DNA of 64,000 nt, from contig JAOANR010000001.1 in the NCBI GenBank assembly GCA_030278955.1, positions 39,210,890 through 39,274,889 on the forward strand, in the 5' to 3' direction. Source of the stretch: Hygrophila difformis. Taxonomy: Eukaryota; Streptophyta; Magnoliopsida; Lamiales; Acanthaceae. The position numbers and the translations under genes are program-made. Position 1 is the first letter of the stretch; each line of letters opens with the position of its first letter. Below are positions 9,979 to 21,936 of the stretch, piece after piece. Below the pieces are notes generated by a model that was not told where the DNA came from, searched no databases, and worked only from the letters and a program-made list of their open reading frames with translations.

Positions 9979-10905
9979 CAGTAGAGGTGTTGAAACGGGC
10001 CCCGGGGCGAAACGGCCTGGCCCGCGCGGGCTGCGGATTTGCACGGGGCGGGCTCAAATTACCTAGGCCCAACAAGCCCCGCACGCGGGCTGCGGATTAT
10101 GCAGGCCGGCCTGAGGGCTTTATATTTAATGAATATTATTTTTTTATTTATAAAAAAATAAAATTTGGATATACTATTTTTTTAATGAATACAATAAAAA
10201 TAAAATAAAGAAATATATTTAAGAATATAAATAATTAAGTGTCTTTTCTTTTTGGCACAGTTATACTTTAATGTGGGTTTGTTGAATAATTTTTCCAAAG
10301 AATTTACTACGGAGTATTATTCTATTTTTTATTACTAAATGAGTATATATCTTTTTTTTCTAAAACTATAGTATTGTGTATGACAAAATTTTTATAATTA
10401 ATGATTAGACTGATAAAAATTTTAGATCTCGCAGATGAAGTCTTTGCGAGAGTTGTATTAGGTAAGACTATCTGGCATAATTCATTAATTTTATATTTTA
10501 AAAATAAGACAATTGACGATAAAAAATAAAATTTTATTTGCACAAATAATTTTTAATAAATAGAATACTAAGGCGTTTTAAACTTAAAAACTTGATACCA
10601 TAAAATTAATGAATTTGAAAATATTAGAAGAAACAAACAATTTGTATTAAGATTTGCAATTCATGTGCAATATAATCAATTTAATAATTCAAATGTTTGA
10701 TGAATTTATGCTAAACATTCATACCAAAAAATATTAAATTCAATCGATGCAAGACGTAAGAAAAAAACCCCACCCCGCCGCGGGTTGGGCCTGTATAGGC
10801 CCGCATCTAAACGGGCCTCTAAAAATTAAGCCCGTCCCACATTTTTACCTTGCGGGTCGGGCGGGTCCAACGGGCCAGGCCCGTTTTGACAGGTCATTGC
10901 ATTCA
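9979..10905. mobile_element. Non-autonomous hAT-like element
   Basis: The ends are imperfect inverted repeats: TAGAGGTGTTGAAACGGGC on the left and GCCCGTTTTGACAGGTCA on the right. Subterminal regions at both ends are rich in GGCCCG and CGGGCC motifs, and the interior is AT-rich. This layout is common in plant hAT MITEs. I could not confirm the expected 8-bp duplication. Confidence 0.6.
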
Positions 10906-12360
10906 GTAAACAAACTACTCTTCCTTGTGGAGAGAGAGAGGTCTTCGAGCCTGTCTGAAAGAGTTATTAGAAGAAGTTGCTGCTCTCCCGTCGTCCAGCC
11001 ATCTAATTGACGTAGTAGACCTCTCGCATGGTTGTTGCAATGTTATCTTCAATCAAGACAAGAAAGATACGTCGTAAAAAGATCGGGTTCAATTATTGGA
11101 AAGTAAAGTTCTGTGAAGGAAGATCAAGAAAGAGGATCAGACTTGAGCGGTTCAGGCTATGTGAGTCGTCTATCTTCATCTTCAGAGCTGGAAATGCGCA
11201 AAAAGGGCATTGCTTCTCTTATATAGATAGGCTATCATTCTAATGTGGAAATGCTCTAAACAATGAGATAAATTAAATTCATTCAAAAATATTGTGTCCT
11301 AACTTTCTATAGGGATAACGTTCTTTGTTTTTCTATGTATTAGCTGAGCTTGTTCTAACTTTATGCATAATCCATGACTGTCTTTTCCTTTCCATTCCCG
11401 ATTGTCGAATGACAACGAATCTCAAGTCTACTCTATTATTGCTGGTTAGTCGTTTTATTTTTATTCTGACCCACTTATATTTCAGTCGTTCGCAACTTTC
11501 CATGTGACTACCTATTTTATTTGCATATTTATCTTCATATCTGTCTCCATTGTTTCTCTTAGTCTTTATTTACATTTTCAGTAATCATTGCCGCCTTCTT
11601 ATCTCCTTAGTATGTCTTTGTCTTTAAGTATTCTTATTGTTAGTATGTCTTTGTCTTTAAGTATTCTTATTGTTGTATCGCTATTGCTTGATTTGAGAAG
11701 TTGAATACTTACCTTTTTAATACTCATAGCCTAGTTTCCGTGAATCATTTTAATTAGTTAGAATGCTTTAGGCGGTGATGTCCTTTAAAACATTAGATTA
11801 TTGATACAAATTTTTAGGTGGCAGAGTGCCATTACATGGATTAAGGTTTATTTAACATATGTAATTAAATTACGTAACATAATTGTGATACTATCACTGA
11901 ATGGTGAGCGGTACAAGAGAACCGTATCTCGTATAACTCACGAGTCACGAGTCAATGGTACATGATTCAATGATTGATATACAGAATTCGTGATAAATAA
12001 ACCATGTCCCATGGAAGAAAAGAAAATAGTTGCCTTAAGATTTACTTGAGTGGAATTTTCAATTTAGCCACTTCAAAATTTTGTTGTTTCCAATTTCCAC
12101 CCGTTTCGTGTATCAATGGCAGAAAATAAAATACTGACCGTATAAGCTAATGGAATTTTGTCTAAAATATCGTTTAAGCTAATGGATTCGTTATCAGAGG
12201 TAACATGAGCATACTGCACGATAGAGCATCTCGCATCGATGAGGAAACTAAGATACGCTGGGAAACTAAGAACACTGAGCCAAGCAACAGGAAAAATAAA
12301 AAATAATAATAATAAAGCAAGTTGAAGAATGGTTCGGAAACGGAAAATATTAACATCGAT
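10906..12360. other. Intergenic region with a 33-bp exact duplication
   Basis: No credible gene. 11609-11641 and 11642-11674 are an exact tandem copy of a 33-bp AT-rich unit. A forward frame at about 10930-11090 is open for roughly 50 codons but is not recognised. Confidence 0.5.
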
Positions 12361-12459
12361 GGGGGTGTATCATTAAGATTTTTTTGGACTTTTAAAGTTT
12401 GAGTGTATTTAATTTGGATTATAAAAAGTATTTAAAAATCTACATTTTCAAGAGTAAAT
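12361..12459. mobile_element. Left half of a MITE split by the viral insertion
   Basis: Starts GGGGGTGTAT and contains two imperfect copies of a roughly 40-bp repeat (TTTGAGTGTATTTAATTTGG and relatives). The intact relative at 21937-22283 shows the same start and tandem repeats. The partner half is 21281-21522. The junction near 12459 is an estimate. Confidence 0.65.
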
Positions 12460-12693
12460 GTAAGAAAACTCCCTCTTTTAAAAAATACTTATAACTTTAC
12501 TCCCCTATACTAAAATACTTACAACCTAACTCCCTAACTACCAAAAATACCCCTTACTTTTCAAACCAACTACAAATAAAATACTAATAAACCCCCAATC
12601 AACCAATTATAACTTACAAATCAAACACCTAATATACCATACATCTAAAAATAAAACTTTCAAGCAAACAATTAAAACTTACTCAATAAAGAA

Positions 12694-12960
12694 ATGGATC
12701 AAGAAGTAATAAATTCATTAATATATGAATATGGAATATATTTACAAACTATGGAAGAAAAAATTGAAAATTGGAATGATATTGTTTATACTATGCTAAT
12801 ATTTTTAACTGAATATAATCAAAAAGTATATCCCTATTCAGAAGAAAAATGTTTTTGGGACAGAATAATTCTCCTTAGAATTGGTTCAGAAAGTGAAAAC
12901 TATGATGACGACTATCCAGGAAATTTAAGTAATTGCGGTGAATATGATTTCTCTGATTAA
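12694..12960 (+). CDS. Small ORF upstream of the viral primer site, unknown function
   Basis: 88 residues, intact, acidic C-terminus rich in D, E, Y and S. It lies between the left junction and the PBS, that is, in what would be the 3' part of the pregenomic leader. I do not recognise it. Its AT-rich codon use matches the viral genes. It may be a leader ORF or chance. Confidence 0.4.
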   Translation: MDQEVINSLIYEYGIYLQTMEEKIENWNDIVYTMLIFLTEYNQKVYPYSEEKCFWDRIILLRIGSESENYDDDYPGNLSNCGEYDFSD

Positions 12961-13047
12961 GTATAAAATTGGAAACTCATACTACATACTACAAGCATCA
13001 CCAATTTTTATAAAAAAGCAAATAAACATTTTACCCTCAAAACAATT

Positions 13048-13059
13048 TGGTATCAGAGC
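13048..13059 (+). promoter_or_regulatory. Primer binding site for initiator tRNA-Met
   Basis: TGGTATCAGAGC is complementary to the 3' end of plant initiator tRNA-Met and is the site used by caulimovirids to start minus-strand DNA synthesis. It lies 20 bp before the first ORF of the main coding block. Confidence 0.85.
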
Positions 13060-13079
13060 ACAGAACGATTAATCTGGAC

Positions 13080-14140
13080 ATGAGTAACCATAATCATAAT
13101 GATCATATATTAAACTATCATATGTCAAGATTAAGATTAAATACTTCAGAACAACCCAGAATATATTCCAACAGCAAGATATCCTTTAGATGAAAATCAA
13201 GAAATAGATTATCCACTAAGTACGATTAATCCACTCGATACTGAAAACTATATAATAAATAGAAATGATGAATATGCACAAAATAACACCAAGAGCTTGA
13301 TGATACAAGCAAGAATTGAAAGAGCATTTCTAAATAGAATAAGAGGATTAGAACCACAAATAAGACCACTTACAGACATAAACCAACTATAATCGTAGAT
13401 TTTTAACACCCACATTTAATCCTGATCATGAAATAAGTCAAAGAGAAATAGAAAATATGGATCAACAAATAGAAGAAAGAAAAACATACATAGACAGAAG
13501 AAGAGAAGAAGATTAAATAGATTGCAAAACGATGAAGAATTTGGAATAAGACTTGGAAATGGAGGAAAAAGATTACTTTGAATAGGAAACTATATAATTG
13601 AAACGGAAGAATATAATGGTAATTTAATACAAATTATATCAAAAAGAGATGAAGAACAAGAGTTAGTAGCACAAGTCAAATTATCTATAATCAACAATGA
13701 AATCACAACTTACAGAATGTTTCCAGGATATATAATACACAACACCATGTTTACTAGAGCACCTTCACCCGAATTTTCAGATCAAGAATCAAATTATAGT
13801 GAAGACTAATAAGCTGCCAGGAATAAAGTTAGAAAATGAAACAATAGAAAAACTGACTAATAAAATTCATTAAATAGAAAGTCAACCACAAGATATAAGT
13901 ACCATAATAATGAAACAAAAACTATTAAGAATAAAATTCAAGATTTCTAAAATGATAGATGAAAGAGAAGCATATGTAATTATACAAAAACACATAGATC
14001 CAGAAAAAGAAGAATCGGAGTTAATAAAAGAATGGTATTTAAATGAATTAGAAATAATAGAAATAGAAGAATTAGAAAAGGAAACTGAAATAGATGAAGT
14101 AAACGACTTCATTAGAAACATAAGAAATATTAGAAGATGA
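13080..14140 (+). pseudogene. Viral ORF1, function unknown, broken
   Basis: Starts at ATG 13080, 20 bp after the PBS, and ends at TGA 14138-14140. Reading is broken by frameshifts and stops, including a TGA at 13579-13581 in a context that suggests a former Trp codon. The last open part (13910-14140) is rich in E, K and I, with helical potential. It overlaps the next ORF by ATGA. I cannot assign a role. Confidence 0.6.
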
Positions 14141-14490
14141 GTTATCTAGAAGATTTAGAAACAATAAAAGATGGAATTGAACTAATAAAAGAATTAATGA
14201 TAAGTCTAGATACAAGACTCTACAATATCGAAAGATACATAGACAAAACAACAATTAAAACTCCACAAAAGCAAGTAGAATTAGAAAAGTCACTCCCACT
14301 ACCGAAATGGGAGAAGACACCAGAACCAGGAAGTCTCGATCATAGAGTAATGATGAAAGAAATAGAAAAATTAAACAAACAAAATAAAATTAGAATCCTG
14401 ATAGAAAAAGTAGAAAAATTAAAAAAGATAAACGAAGAACTAAAGGAAGATAAATTAGAAAGTAGAGAAGATAAAGAAGAAACAGAATGA
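14137..14490 (+). CDS. Viral coiled-coil ORF (virion-associated protein-like)
   Basis: 117 residues, open. The C-terminal half is a charged heptad-like helix (repeats of EKLKK and EELKE type). Size, coiled coil and position just before the capsid resemble the virion-associated protein of caulimoviruses, but that is inferred from position and composition. It starts in the ATGA overlap with ORF1 (14137) and ends in another ATGA overlap with the capsid ORF (14487-14490). Confidence 0.55.
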   Translation: MSYLEDLETIKDGIELIKELMISLDTRLYNIERYIDKTTIKTPQKQVELEKSLPLPKWEKTPEPGSLDHRVMMKEIEKLNKQNKIRILIEKVEKLKKINEELKEDKLESREDKEETE

Positions 14491-15937
14491 ATACAAGTAT
14501 AGAAGACTTAATAAATGAATTAAGTAGTGATTTAGAACGACTAAATTTAGAACCAATATATACAGGAACATTTTCAGAAACAGAATTAGAAACTAATGAA
14601 AGCGATTTGGAAGAACAACATAAAGTCTTTATGAACAATCATAGATTATATTTACCATCATCAGAAGTAGTCGGAGAAAGTAGCACTACCTTGCCAAGAG
14701 AAGGTGTAACAGGAACTATACCAATGGAAGTAGATCAAACCACAAATTGATAAAATGTAGACAATTATCAAAGTAGATTACAAAATTTACCTTCAAGAAA
14801 TTTTCCAATAAGAAAAACCTCTAAAAAAACAAATTTGAAAATACAATGAAGATTTTGAGCTAAAAGAAACAAGAATAGGAAATGTGAGACCAGAAGATGC
14901 AATATTCCTAAACCTGGATTGTCTTAAACAGCCAAGTCTAGAACTAGAAAAATGGAAACAGATAATAAGAATACATTTAATGTTAGAAGAAAGTACGTCA
15001 AGAGCAAAAACATTAAAAATATGGAATTTAGTCCAAGGAAATGTGGCACAATTCCTTGCAGGAATTTCCTCAAATACAAAACAAACTTATATGAATACAA
15101 TTACTCAAGGATTTGGACAAGATGTAAACACAGGAATAGAAGAATTTATCAATATCATACAAGAAAAATTCCTAGGAGTACAGAGCTTAGATAATAATGC
15201 TATAATAGAAGAACGAGATCAAGCGTTACTAAGATTAAATAAAATAAGACTAAGAGATTTATGCTTTTTTGATCAATTCTCTGAACAATTTAAAAGTTAC
15301 TATTATACAGCTTATACAAACTCACAAAATAATGAACACACCATGAACTCTATATTTTCAAAACTACCATCACCATGGGATGAATATATGTGGAAAACAT
15401 GGATTCAAAATAAAAATGACTATCCGAATAATTTAGGAAGCCGAATAAGATTAATAAGACAGGTAATAACTGAGTTATGTTACCAAAGAAAAATATTAGA
15501 CCACACTAAAATATACAATAAAGCTGCTGATTTATGCTGTCAAGAAAATGCAGAAAATTTTGAATGGGGAAAAAATAAATCATATAGAAAAATAAGAGAT
15601 TTAAAAAATTTAAACCAATTAAAAGAAAATTTAAGAAAGGAAAAAGATTTAAAATCTTTAATAAGAAAAAATTCTTTAAGCAAAATTTGGAAGAAAATAT
15701 TATAAAAGAAGAAATGATAAAAGACAAAATAAAAAGAATCCAACCACATGTAAATGTTATAACTGTGGAGAAATAGGACACTTTGCAAGTGATTGTACAA
15801 AACCAAAGAAAAAACAAGTAAGATTTATGGAATATGATATTATAGATGAACAAATATTCAAAGAAATACAATCAGATCTAGAAAGTATAAGTGAACCGGA
15901 ATCAGGAGATGAGATATATGAAGTAAAATTCTCTTAA
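14487..15937 (+). pseudogene. Viral capsid protein with CCHC zinc knuckle, broken
   Basis: Acidic N-terminal part 14487-14750, then a disrupted stretch 14751-14883. The capsid core (14884-15705) has the FFDQFSEQFKSYYYTAYT-type segment usual in caulimovirid capsids. A basic region is followed by the zinc knuckle CYNCGEIGHFASDC at 15755-15796. The acidic tail ends at TAA 15935-15937. At least three frame breaks separate these parts (about 14750, 14860 and 15700). The family role is packaging pregenomic RNA/DNA. Confidence 0.85.
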
Positions 15938-15944
15938 ATAGAAA

Positions 15945-17321
15945 ATGAATAAAGATAAAGAAATAATCACAGAAGAACAAGAGGAAACAAAAGAAATAGA
16001 ATATGTAGAACAATATGAAGGACAAAGAGGATATGCAATAAAAGCTATCTTAAGTCCAGAACAAATTAATAAAATACAAGGATTAGATCTAAAACATGGA
16101 TTCAAGCATACAAATTTTAATATACTATCAAGAACATTCTCAAGAAATAATATAGTAATTCATGAATATCATGAACTAGAAAAAACAGTAGATGTATGTA
16201 ACACTAATACTACTCTAAAACTGCACCATTTAACAAAAGATATAATAAATAAAGGGCTAGAAAAATTAAGTAGAAAGAAAACAGAGAAAATACAATACGT
16301 ACATTTAGCAGGAGTAAAGATTCTAATAAAATCTTTATTTAGAAGTGGAATAGACTTACCAGTAACAATAAGCCTACATGATTCAAGATTATTAAATCCA
16401 CAAGACTCACACTTAGGAACTATTAATGGAAACCTAATTTACCAAAAACTACTATTTACATGTTACCCAAACTATTGTGTATCTTTACAAGATCAAAATA
16501 TAGACGAAACATTAACCCTATACATAAAAGTACATAGGAATGATGTAATGAAAAATGAAAGTAAAATATTTACAGTACATTATAATGCTTTTTATAGCTA
16601 CCTAAATAGCAATAGACTAAAACCTTATGATGATAAAAAGACAATAGAAATACACGAAGCATGTAGAGACACAATAGCAGATCTAATATTACCAGAATTG
16701 AATAATCCAACGTTACAAGATGATTGGATAATTGATCTTGCATACAAGAAAAATACAATAGAAATTGGAAAACCATTAGAAAACAGGAGACCACAATTAT
16801 CCTATATAGGAAGAACAATGAGTAGCAGAAAAAGTATAGATTATAGCCCAAGAACAAATCTAATATTTGATCAACCAAGACATAGTATTGATATTCCATA
16901 TGAAAAGAGTAAACAAAAAGCCCAAACATGGAGAATTAATATATAATATTATAATGGCACAAACTGGATAAAAGGACCAAATATATTAGTAGACACTGGA
17001 GCTGGTAAGAATCATATAGGAAAAACTTGTATAAACGGATTAACAAAGCATATAGGAACAGAATATAGATATACTACTTTTGAAAGAGAAGTAAAAAGAG
17101 TAAATGAAATAGTAATAGTACCAATAAAACTAGGTACAGACTTAATAGAAGAAGTAAAATGTTATGTAGCAGAAGAAGAAGGAACATCTAGTAGCACTTA
17201 TCATGTCTTGTTAGGCAATGAGTTTTTAGACTCATTAAATAAATATACGATAACACGAGAAATTTTTAGTGGAAAAACAAAAAATGGAAAAGCTTTCGTA
17301 ATAGGAAAAGCATATATATGA
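15945..17321 (+). pseudogene. Viral movement protein followed by a retropepsin-like domain
   Basis: 15945-16946 is open for 333 residues. Around residues 130-190 it has the 30K-superfamily pattern, with LHDSRLLNPQ and a following hydrophobic stretch. Such proteins widen plasmodesmata for cell-to-cell movement. Beyond a frame break near 16946, the continuation to TGA 17319-17321 has LVDTGAG (Asp codon at 16992) and HVLLGNEFLD, the two signature parts of an aspartic protease. A protease-like domain here, in addition to the one in the polymerase ORF, is unexpected. Confidence 0.8.
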
Positions 17322-19227
17322 AAGAAATTAGATTTCCAACAACAGTATACCTAGAGTTAACTATACTACAAACAAATATAACATGTGCTATACGAGATAC
17401 AGGAGCAGAAATCACATTAATACAAGAACATTTAATAAAAGAATGGGAACTAAATAAAAGACCAATAGAAGTACATTGAGCTACTGGACATAGTCTAATT
17501 ATTAATAAAATAGCTAAAGATGTTCAAATAATTTTAGGTAATAAAATATTTACAATACAAGAAGTATATGTTAGCCCAGTAAAAACAATTGATGTATTAT
17601 TAGGGACAGATTTTACAAGTTTATTTCAAAGCTTTAGAGTAGATAGATATAATATTCAACTTAGATCAGCATGTAACCATTATATTACTATTCCGAGAAT
17701 AAGGAAACCATACAGAGTGCTTCAGAAACGTGGTGAAAAAGGAGAAATTATAAAACAGCCAATTACTTATTATATAAAATTTAAAATTCACAAAATTAAA
17801 AAACAAGTGCTAATTCAAAAACCAGAAGATTTTGATAAATATGAACTTCATGAGACAATAAAATACATCTCTGAGAACTACGGAGAAAATCCAATTGAAA
17901 AATGGAATCTTAATAAAATATATGCAGAATTAAAAATGAAAAACGACGATATAATAATAAGAACTCAACCTATGATGCATAATCAAGAAGATATTGAAGA
18001 ACTTCGAAAACAAATAAATGAATTGTTAGACTTAGATCTTATTCAAGAATCTATAGCAGAACATAATAGTCAGACTTTCTTGGTTAGAAATCGTAGTGAA
18101 CAAATAAGAAAGAAACCAAGATTAGTAATAAATTACAAAGAACTAAACAAAAACATGATATTTGACGGATACTTTCTACCTAACAAAGAAAATCTAATAG
18201 GATTAGCTAGAGGAAGAACTATCTATTCAAAATTTGATTGTAAAAATGGATTTTGGCAAATTAAAATGCATCCAGATAGCATAAAATATACAGCCTTTAG
18301 TACACCACAAGGACACTATGAATGGAAAGTTATGCCGTTCGGACTAAAAAATGGACCACAAATATTTCAAAGAAAAATGGATAAAACATTTAAAAAATTT
18401 AGTAACTTTATATTTGTATACGTAGATGATATACTAATAGCCTCAAACACTATAGAAGAACATAAAAAACATTTAGATATATTTGCAAAACTTTGTAAAG
18501 ATCATGGATTAATTTTATCAGAAAAGAAATATTCAAAGATGAAATAGAATTTTTGGGTCTAATATTAAACAAACTTGGAATTAAAATGCAACCACACATA
18601 AGTACAAAACTTGTTAAAATGCCTGATGAACTTAGGAATAAATTAAACATACAAAGATTTCTTGGAATTCTAAATTATGCAGAAGGATTTATATCAAATA
18701 TAGCAAAAAAGACAAATGACCTAAGAAAATTGATCAGAAAAAATAATAAGATAGGATGGAATGATCAACATACTGAAATTGTAAAACAATTAAAAGAAGA
18801 ATGCTCTAAATTACCACCGTTAAGATTACCTGACGAAAAGATAATTTAATAGTACAAACCGATAGCTCAGACTACCATTGGGCAGGATTATTAAAAACCG
18901 ATACAGGTGAAATTTGTAGATATACATCAGGAACATTACAAGGAGCAGCCATAAACTATAGTACAAATGAAAAAGAATTACTTGCAGTGATTAAATCAAT
19001 AGATAAATTTTTATTTTGGTTATTAAGTAGAAAGTGTAAAGTATTAACTGACAATACACAAGTAAAACCTTTAATTTATAATAAAGTTCCAAATAAACCC
19101 CAATATAGAATAATAATAAGATATCAGACTTTTTTTGTCAATGTACGACTTTACTGTTGAATATATTAAAGGGACTGAAAATTATCTAGCTGATTTTTTG
19201 AGCAGGAACCCTTATGGAGAACAATGA
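17318..19227 (+). pseudogene. Viral polymerase: protease, reverse transcriptase, RNase H, broken
   Basis: ATG 17318 overlaps the previous stop by ATGA. The protease has RDTGAE (Asp codon at 17396) and VLLGTDF. A TGA at 17477-17479 interrupts it in a likely Trp context. RT (about 17717-18547) carries KMHPDSIKYTAFSTPQGHYEW and the catalytic YVDD. A frameshift near 18545 moves the connection domain to the frame at 18553-18849. RNase H follows another break, with QTDSS, NEKELLAV and LTDNTQ, ending DFLSRNPYG. The order PR-RT-RH without integrase is diagnostic of pararetroviruses. Confidence 0.92.
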
Positions 19228-20280
19228 ACAATGGGATGATGCTGGTCTGACTGACCACAATTACAATGAAATAGATCGACTACAAAAACTACTCCAGTCG
19301 ACTATGGACAGACAACTAAAAATACAACAATTGATTGTTGGGAGCTTTATGGACGAACATAAGACTATCAACGACGATATATATGAATGTAACAAATGTT
19401 TGCAGGGATTACTAACTACTATGGAAGAATACTTTTATACCTCTGAAGAACTAAATACTGGTGTTTCAAACCAGGAAGGGAAAGCTAATCCTGTTCCAAA
19501 AGAGGACAAACAAGCAAAACAATCTGGGGATGCAAGACCTTCGACCTCGTCGAAAAACATTGCAGAAACTAAGAAGTATTTTTGTGACAATATTCCTCAA
19601 CCAACACCCATTAGCCCTGAAACAAGAAACTTTTCAGCTACATATACTCTTTACCCAGACAAGAAACATCATTCTACACAGAATTCACCAAATCCCTACA
19701 TCCACAAGTAACTATTTTACCAGGCTGCGACCCAAACTTTGTTTCGAACTGTTTCAAATTCGGCTTTATCAGAACTATTTTCCTTTCCCCTTTCCGAACC
19801 GAAATATCCAAATTACCTGTATTAATTGAAGCCCTAAACATAAGACCAAAAACCCAGAAACTGAAAATATTTTCTATTAGTCCAGAAGTCAAACACTCTT
19901 CCTACCATCTTGCTATTGCAGAAGAAATCACTAAACCAGAAAGTTATCCTCAAGACTATGGAACCCCCAAAACAGAAATCTTCAATGACAAATACATACA
20001 CTTCAAAAGAGCAATGGGAATACGTGTTGTCCATGAACAGATGAAAATTTTATACAACCAATGAGCAGGAATCTTTTTTGGAAATGAAGAAATCGTAATG
20101 ATTGAACAATTGAACACTCCAGGATTCAGATCCGGAAACTTAGCAGGACTAATTCAGAAATTTGACACATACAATTTTGAATGCTCAGAAGAAGTCAAGA
20201 ATATCTGGAAGAAAGCTGTAGAAAAATCCACCACAAGTCTGAAGACAAGAACATTTCTTCGGAAAGAGACAACGAAGTGA
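19214..20280 (+). pseudogene. Viral last ORF, transactivator/inclusion-body protein-like, broken
   Basis: ATG 19214 overlaps the end of the polymerase ORF by 14 bp. 165 residues are open to 19711, then a frame break. The continuation (about 19715-20280) has a TGA at 20062-20064 in a likely Trp context. Position after the polymerase and before the promoter fits the transactivator that permits translation of downstream ORFs on polycistronic viral RNA. I see no decisive motif, so the role rests on position. Confidence 0.65.
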
Positions 20281-20572
20281 AGTAAGCAGTGACGACAAAG
20301 AGGACCAATGTAGCACTAAGAAGAGAATAATACAGCAAGACGTATGCCATGACGAAAGTACACAAGCAAACAAAGAAGAAAAACAATAAACAAGTGAATT
20401 ATTGAAGACAATAATGCATAGACACCGGATGAATTATTACAAGAAGACAGCTCAAAGTGCATGATTAAAGAAGAAAATGACAGCCACCGAACATCAATAA
20501 TGGAGAAGAAAAGAAGGGAGAAGATGATGCCACGTATCTCAATTCAGGACCATTAAATCTTCAGAACTCCAT

Positions 20573-20580
20573 CTATAAAA
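20573..20580 (+). promoter_or_regulatory. Viral pregenomic RNA promoter TATA box
   Basis: CTATAAAAGGAGGC lies about 290 bp after the last viral ORF. TGACG motifs (about 20291 and 20350) upstream resemble as-1-type activator sites of caulimovirid promoters. Position and sequence fit the full-length transcript promoter. Its activity in this decayed copy is unknown. Confidence 0.7.
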
Positions 20581-20705
20581 GGAGGCAATGGTTATGAAGA
20601 AGGCAGAAGTGAAGATACCCACCAGAATACTCTTTCTTTTGCATTTCTTTGTAATCTTTAGTTCTCTCTTTTGAATGTAAAACTATGAGTGATTTTGAAG
20701 CTTTC

Positions 20706-20711
20706 AATAAA
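20706..20711 (+). terminator. Viral poly(A) signal
   Basis: AATAAA about 130 bp downstream of the TATA box, the usual short-distance arrangement that gives terminally redundant pregenomic RNA in caulimovirids. The stretch 20712-21280 shows no frame and would be leader. Confidence 0.65.
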
Positions 20712-21280
20712 AAGATGATCGGCTAAGTACAATAGCCTAATCATTCCAGTAATATCTTCGAGTATATTTTTCTAAAAGTCTACCAAAATTCTAAATATAT
20801 GTGAGTGAGTGAAACATATTGTGAGAGTCATGTCATCGATACAGTGCTTTCCGAGAGGTCGTGCATACCGAAGTAAGGCAGGAGGCCTGAAAGAAGGATA
20901 GCAGACGAGGAAAGAATGTTACTCGTTGAAGGACTCGATCAGAAGTTTCAACCACAAAGCTTATACTACGGAAGCGAGGTAGACCCAGAAACTTTACTTT
21001 GAATGATAAATATTATGAATGATCATGGCATATATTTCAAATAATCACATCCTCTAAGATCATAATTATAATCATAATATTCTGAAAACCGTAAAAAAAC
21101 ACCACAATTATTTTAGAAAACACCTGTCTTTGACTGATCGCACACCAGAATGTACACTCTGCAGAATTACTATATGAAGGATAAAACTGTCATTAAGAAA
21201 ATACTATGGAGCAAACAAGGATAACTTTTAAGCTAGGGAGGAATCTTGAACAAAGATTGGTCAAGGGGATTAAACTTACA

Positions 21281-21522
21281 TTATCCCTTTATTCAACCGT
21301 TTATGGAATTTTATTTTTGATAAAGTTTAATGAATTCTCTTAAAAAAAATATAACTATGCAAAATATCTCCAAACAGTCAAAGATTTCTACGGATTTTAT
21401 ACAAGTCTGCCAAATTCAAATAAACCCCCGACTATACAAAATCAACCAACTCCGCAGGAGTCCATAAACTTTCTAAATCCACCGACTATTTAAACTCTAA
21501 AAGTCTGAATCGAATACACCCC
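21281..21522. mobile_element. Right half of the MITE split by the viral insertion
   Basis: Aligns by eye with the second half of 21937-22283 (shared CAAAATCAACCAACTC and CCATA-GACTTTCTAAAT type blocks) and ends in AATACACCCC, the inverse of the left GGGGGTGTAT. With 12361-12459 it makes one MITE of about 340 bp. No clear target duplication. Confidence 0.7.
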
Positions 21523-21936
21523 GAATTTAGTAAGTTGGAAAATGGCCTAAACACAGAAGGAAGTTGATTGACATTGAATTTAGTAGTTGGATTTACACAA
21601 AACAGGCAAAATTTTGTTTACCAATTAAATTTGGGAATGAAAACCTTGGAATTCTTCTTGGATCATTTAAGCCGAACGCAAAAATTTAATTGAAGGATTG
21701 GGAGCCCAACCCAACAATAAAAGGGCTACTCTATGGCCCAACTGATAAGGCCCAACACGACGGCCCTTCCGTTCTTGATCTCGAACTTGCACCACCAGAT
21801 TTCTATGTAGCGTTTCGACATAACCATTCTCTAGTGCGACGAACAACCTTCTTCCTCACACCACGATTAACTATTTTAATCATAAATTTGATTCATTTTA
21901 CGCCTAACTTAATATATTTTTGGAGTTTGAAAGTCT
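21523..21936. other. Intergenic, nothing recognised
   Basis: Unique-looking AT-rich sequence between two related MITEs. A frame at 21690-21953 is short and unrecognised. Confidence 0.4.

Larger units (their letters stand above)
12460..21280 (+). mobile_element. Endogenous caulimovirid (pararetrovirus), about 8.8 kb, degenerate
   Basis: An AT-rich block with a tRNA-Met primer site, capsid with CCHC zinc knuckle, 30K-type movement protein, retropepsin-like domains, RT with YVDD, RNase H, a last ORF, a TATA box and a poly(A) signal. There is no integrase and there are no LTRs. That set identifies Caulimoviridae integrated in the host. Capsid before movement before polymerase recalls cavemo/solendo-type viruses, as I remember them. 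Adjacent ORFs overlap by ATGA at three places. Every larger gene has stops or frameshifts, so this copy is inactive. The length fits one genome equivalent, opened in the leader. Confidence 0.9.

Noticed and set aside
10747..11243. Small frames after the hAT-like MITE
   Set aside because: Short, unrecognised, no splice or start context; not supportable as a gene.
12460..21280. Ty3/gypsy retrotransposon instead of a virus
   Set aside because: No integrase, no LTRs, and a 30K-type movement protein is present.
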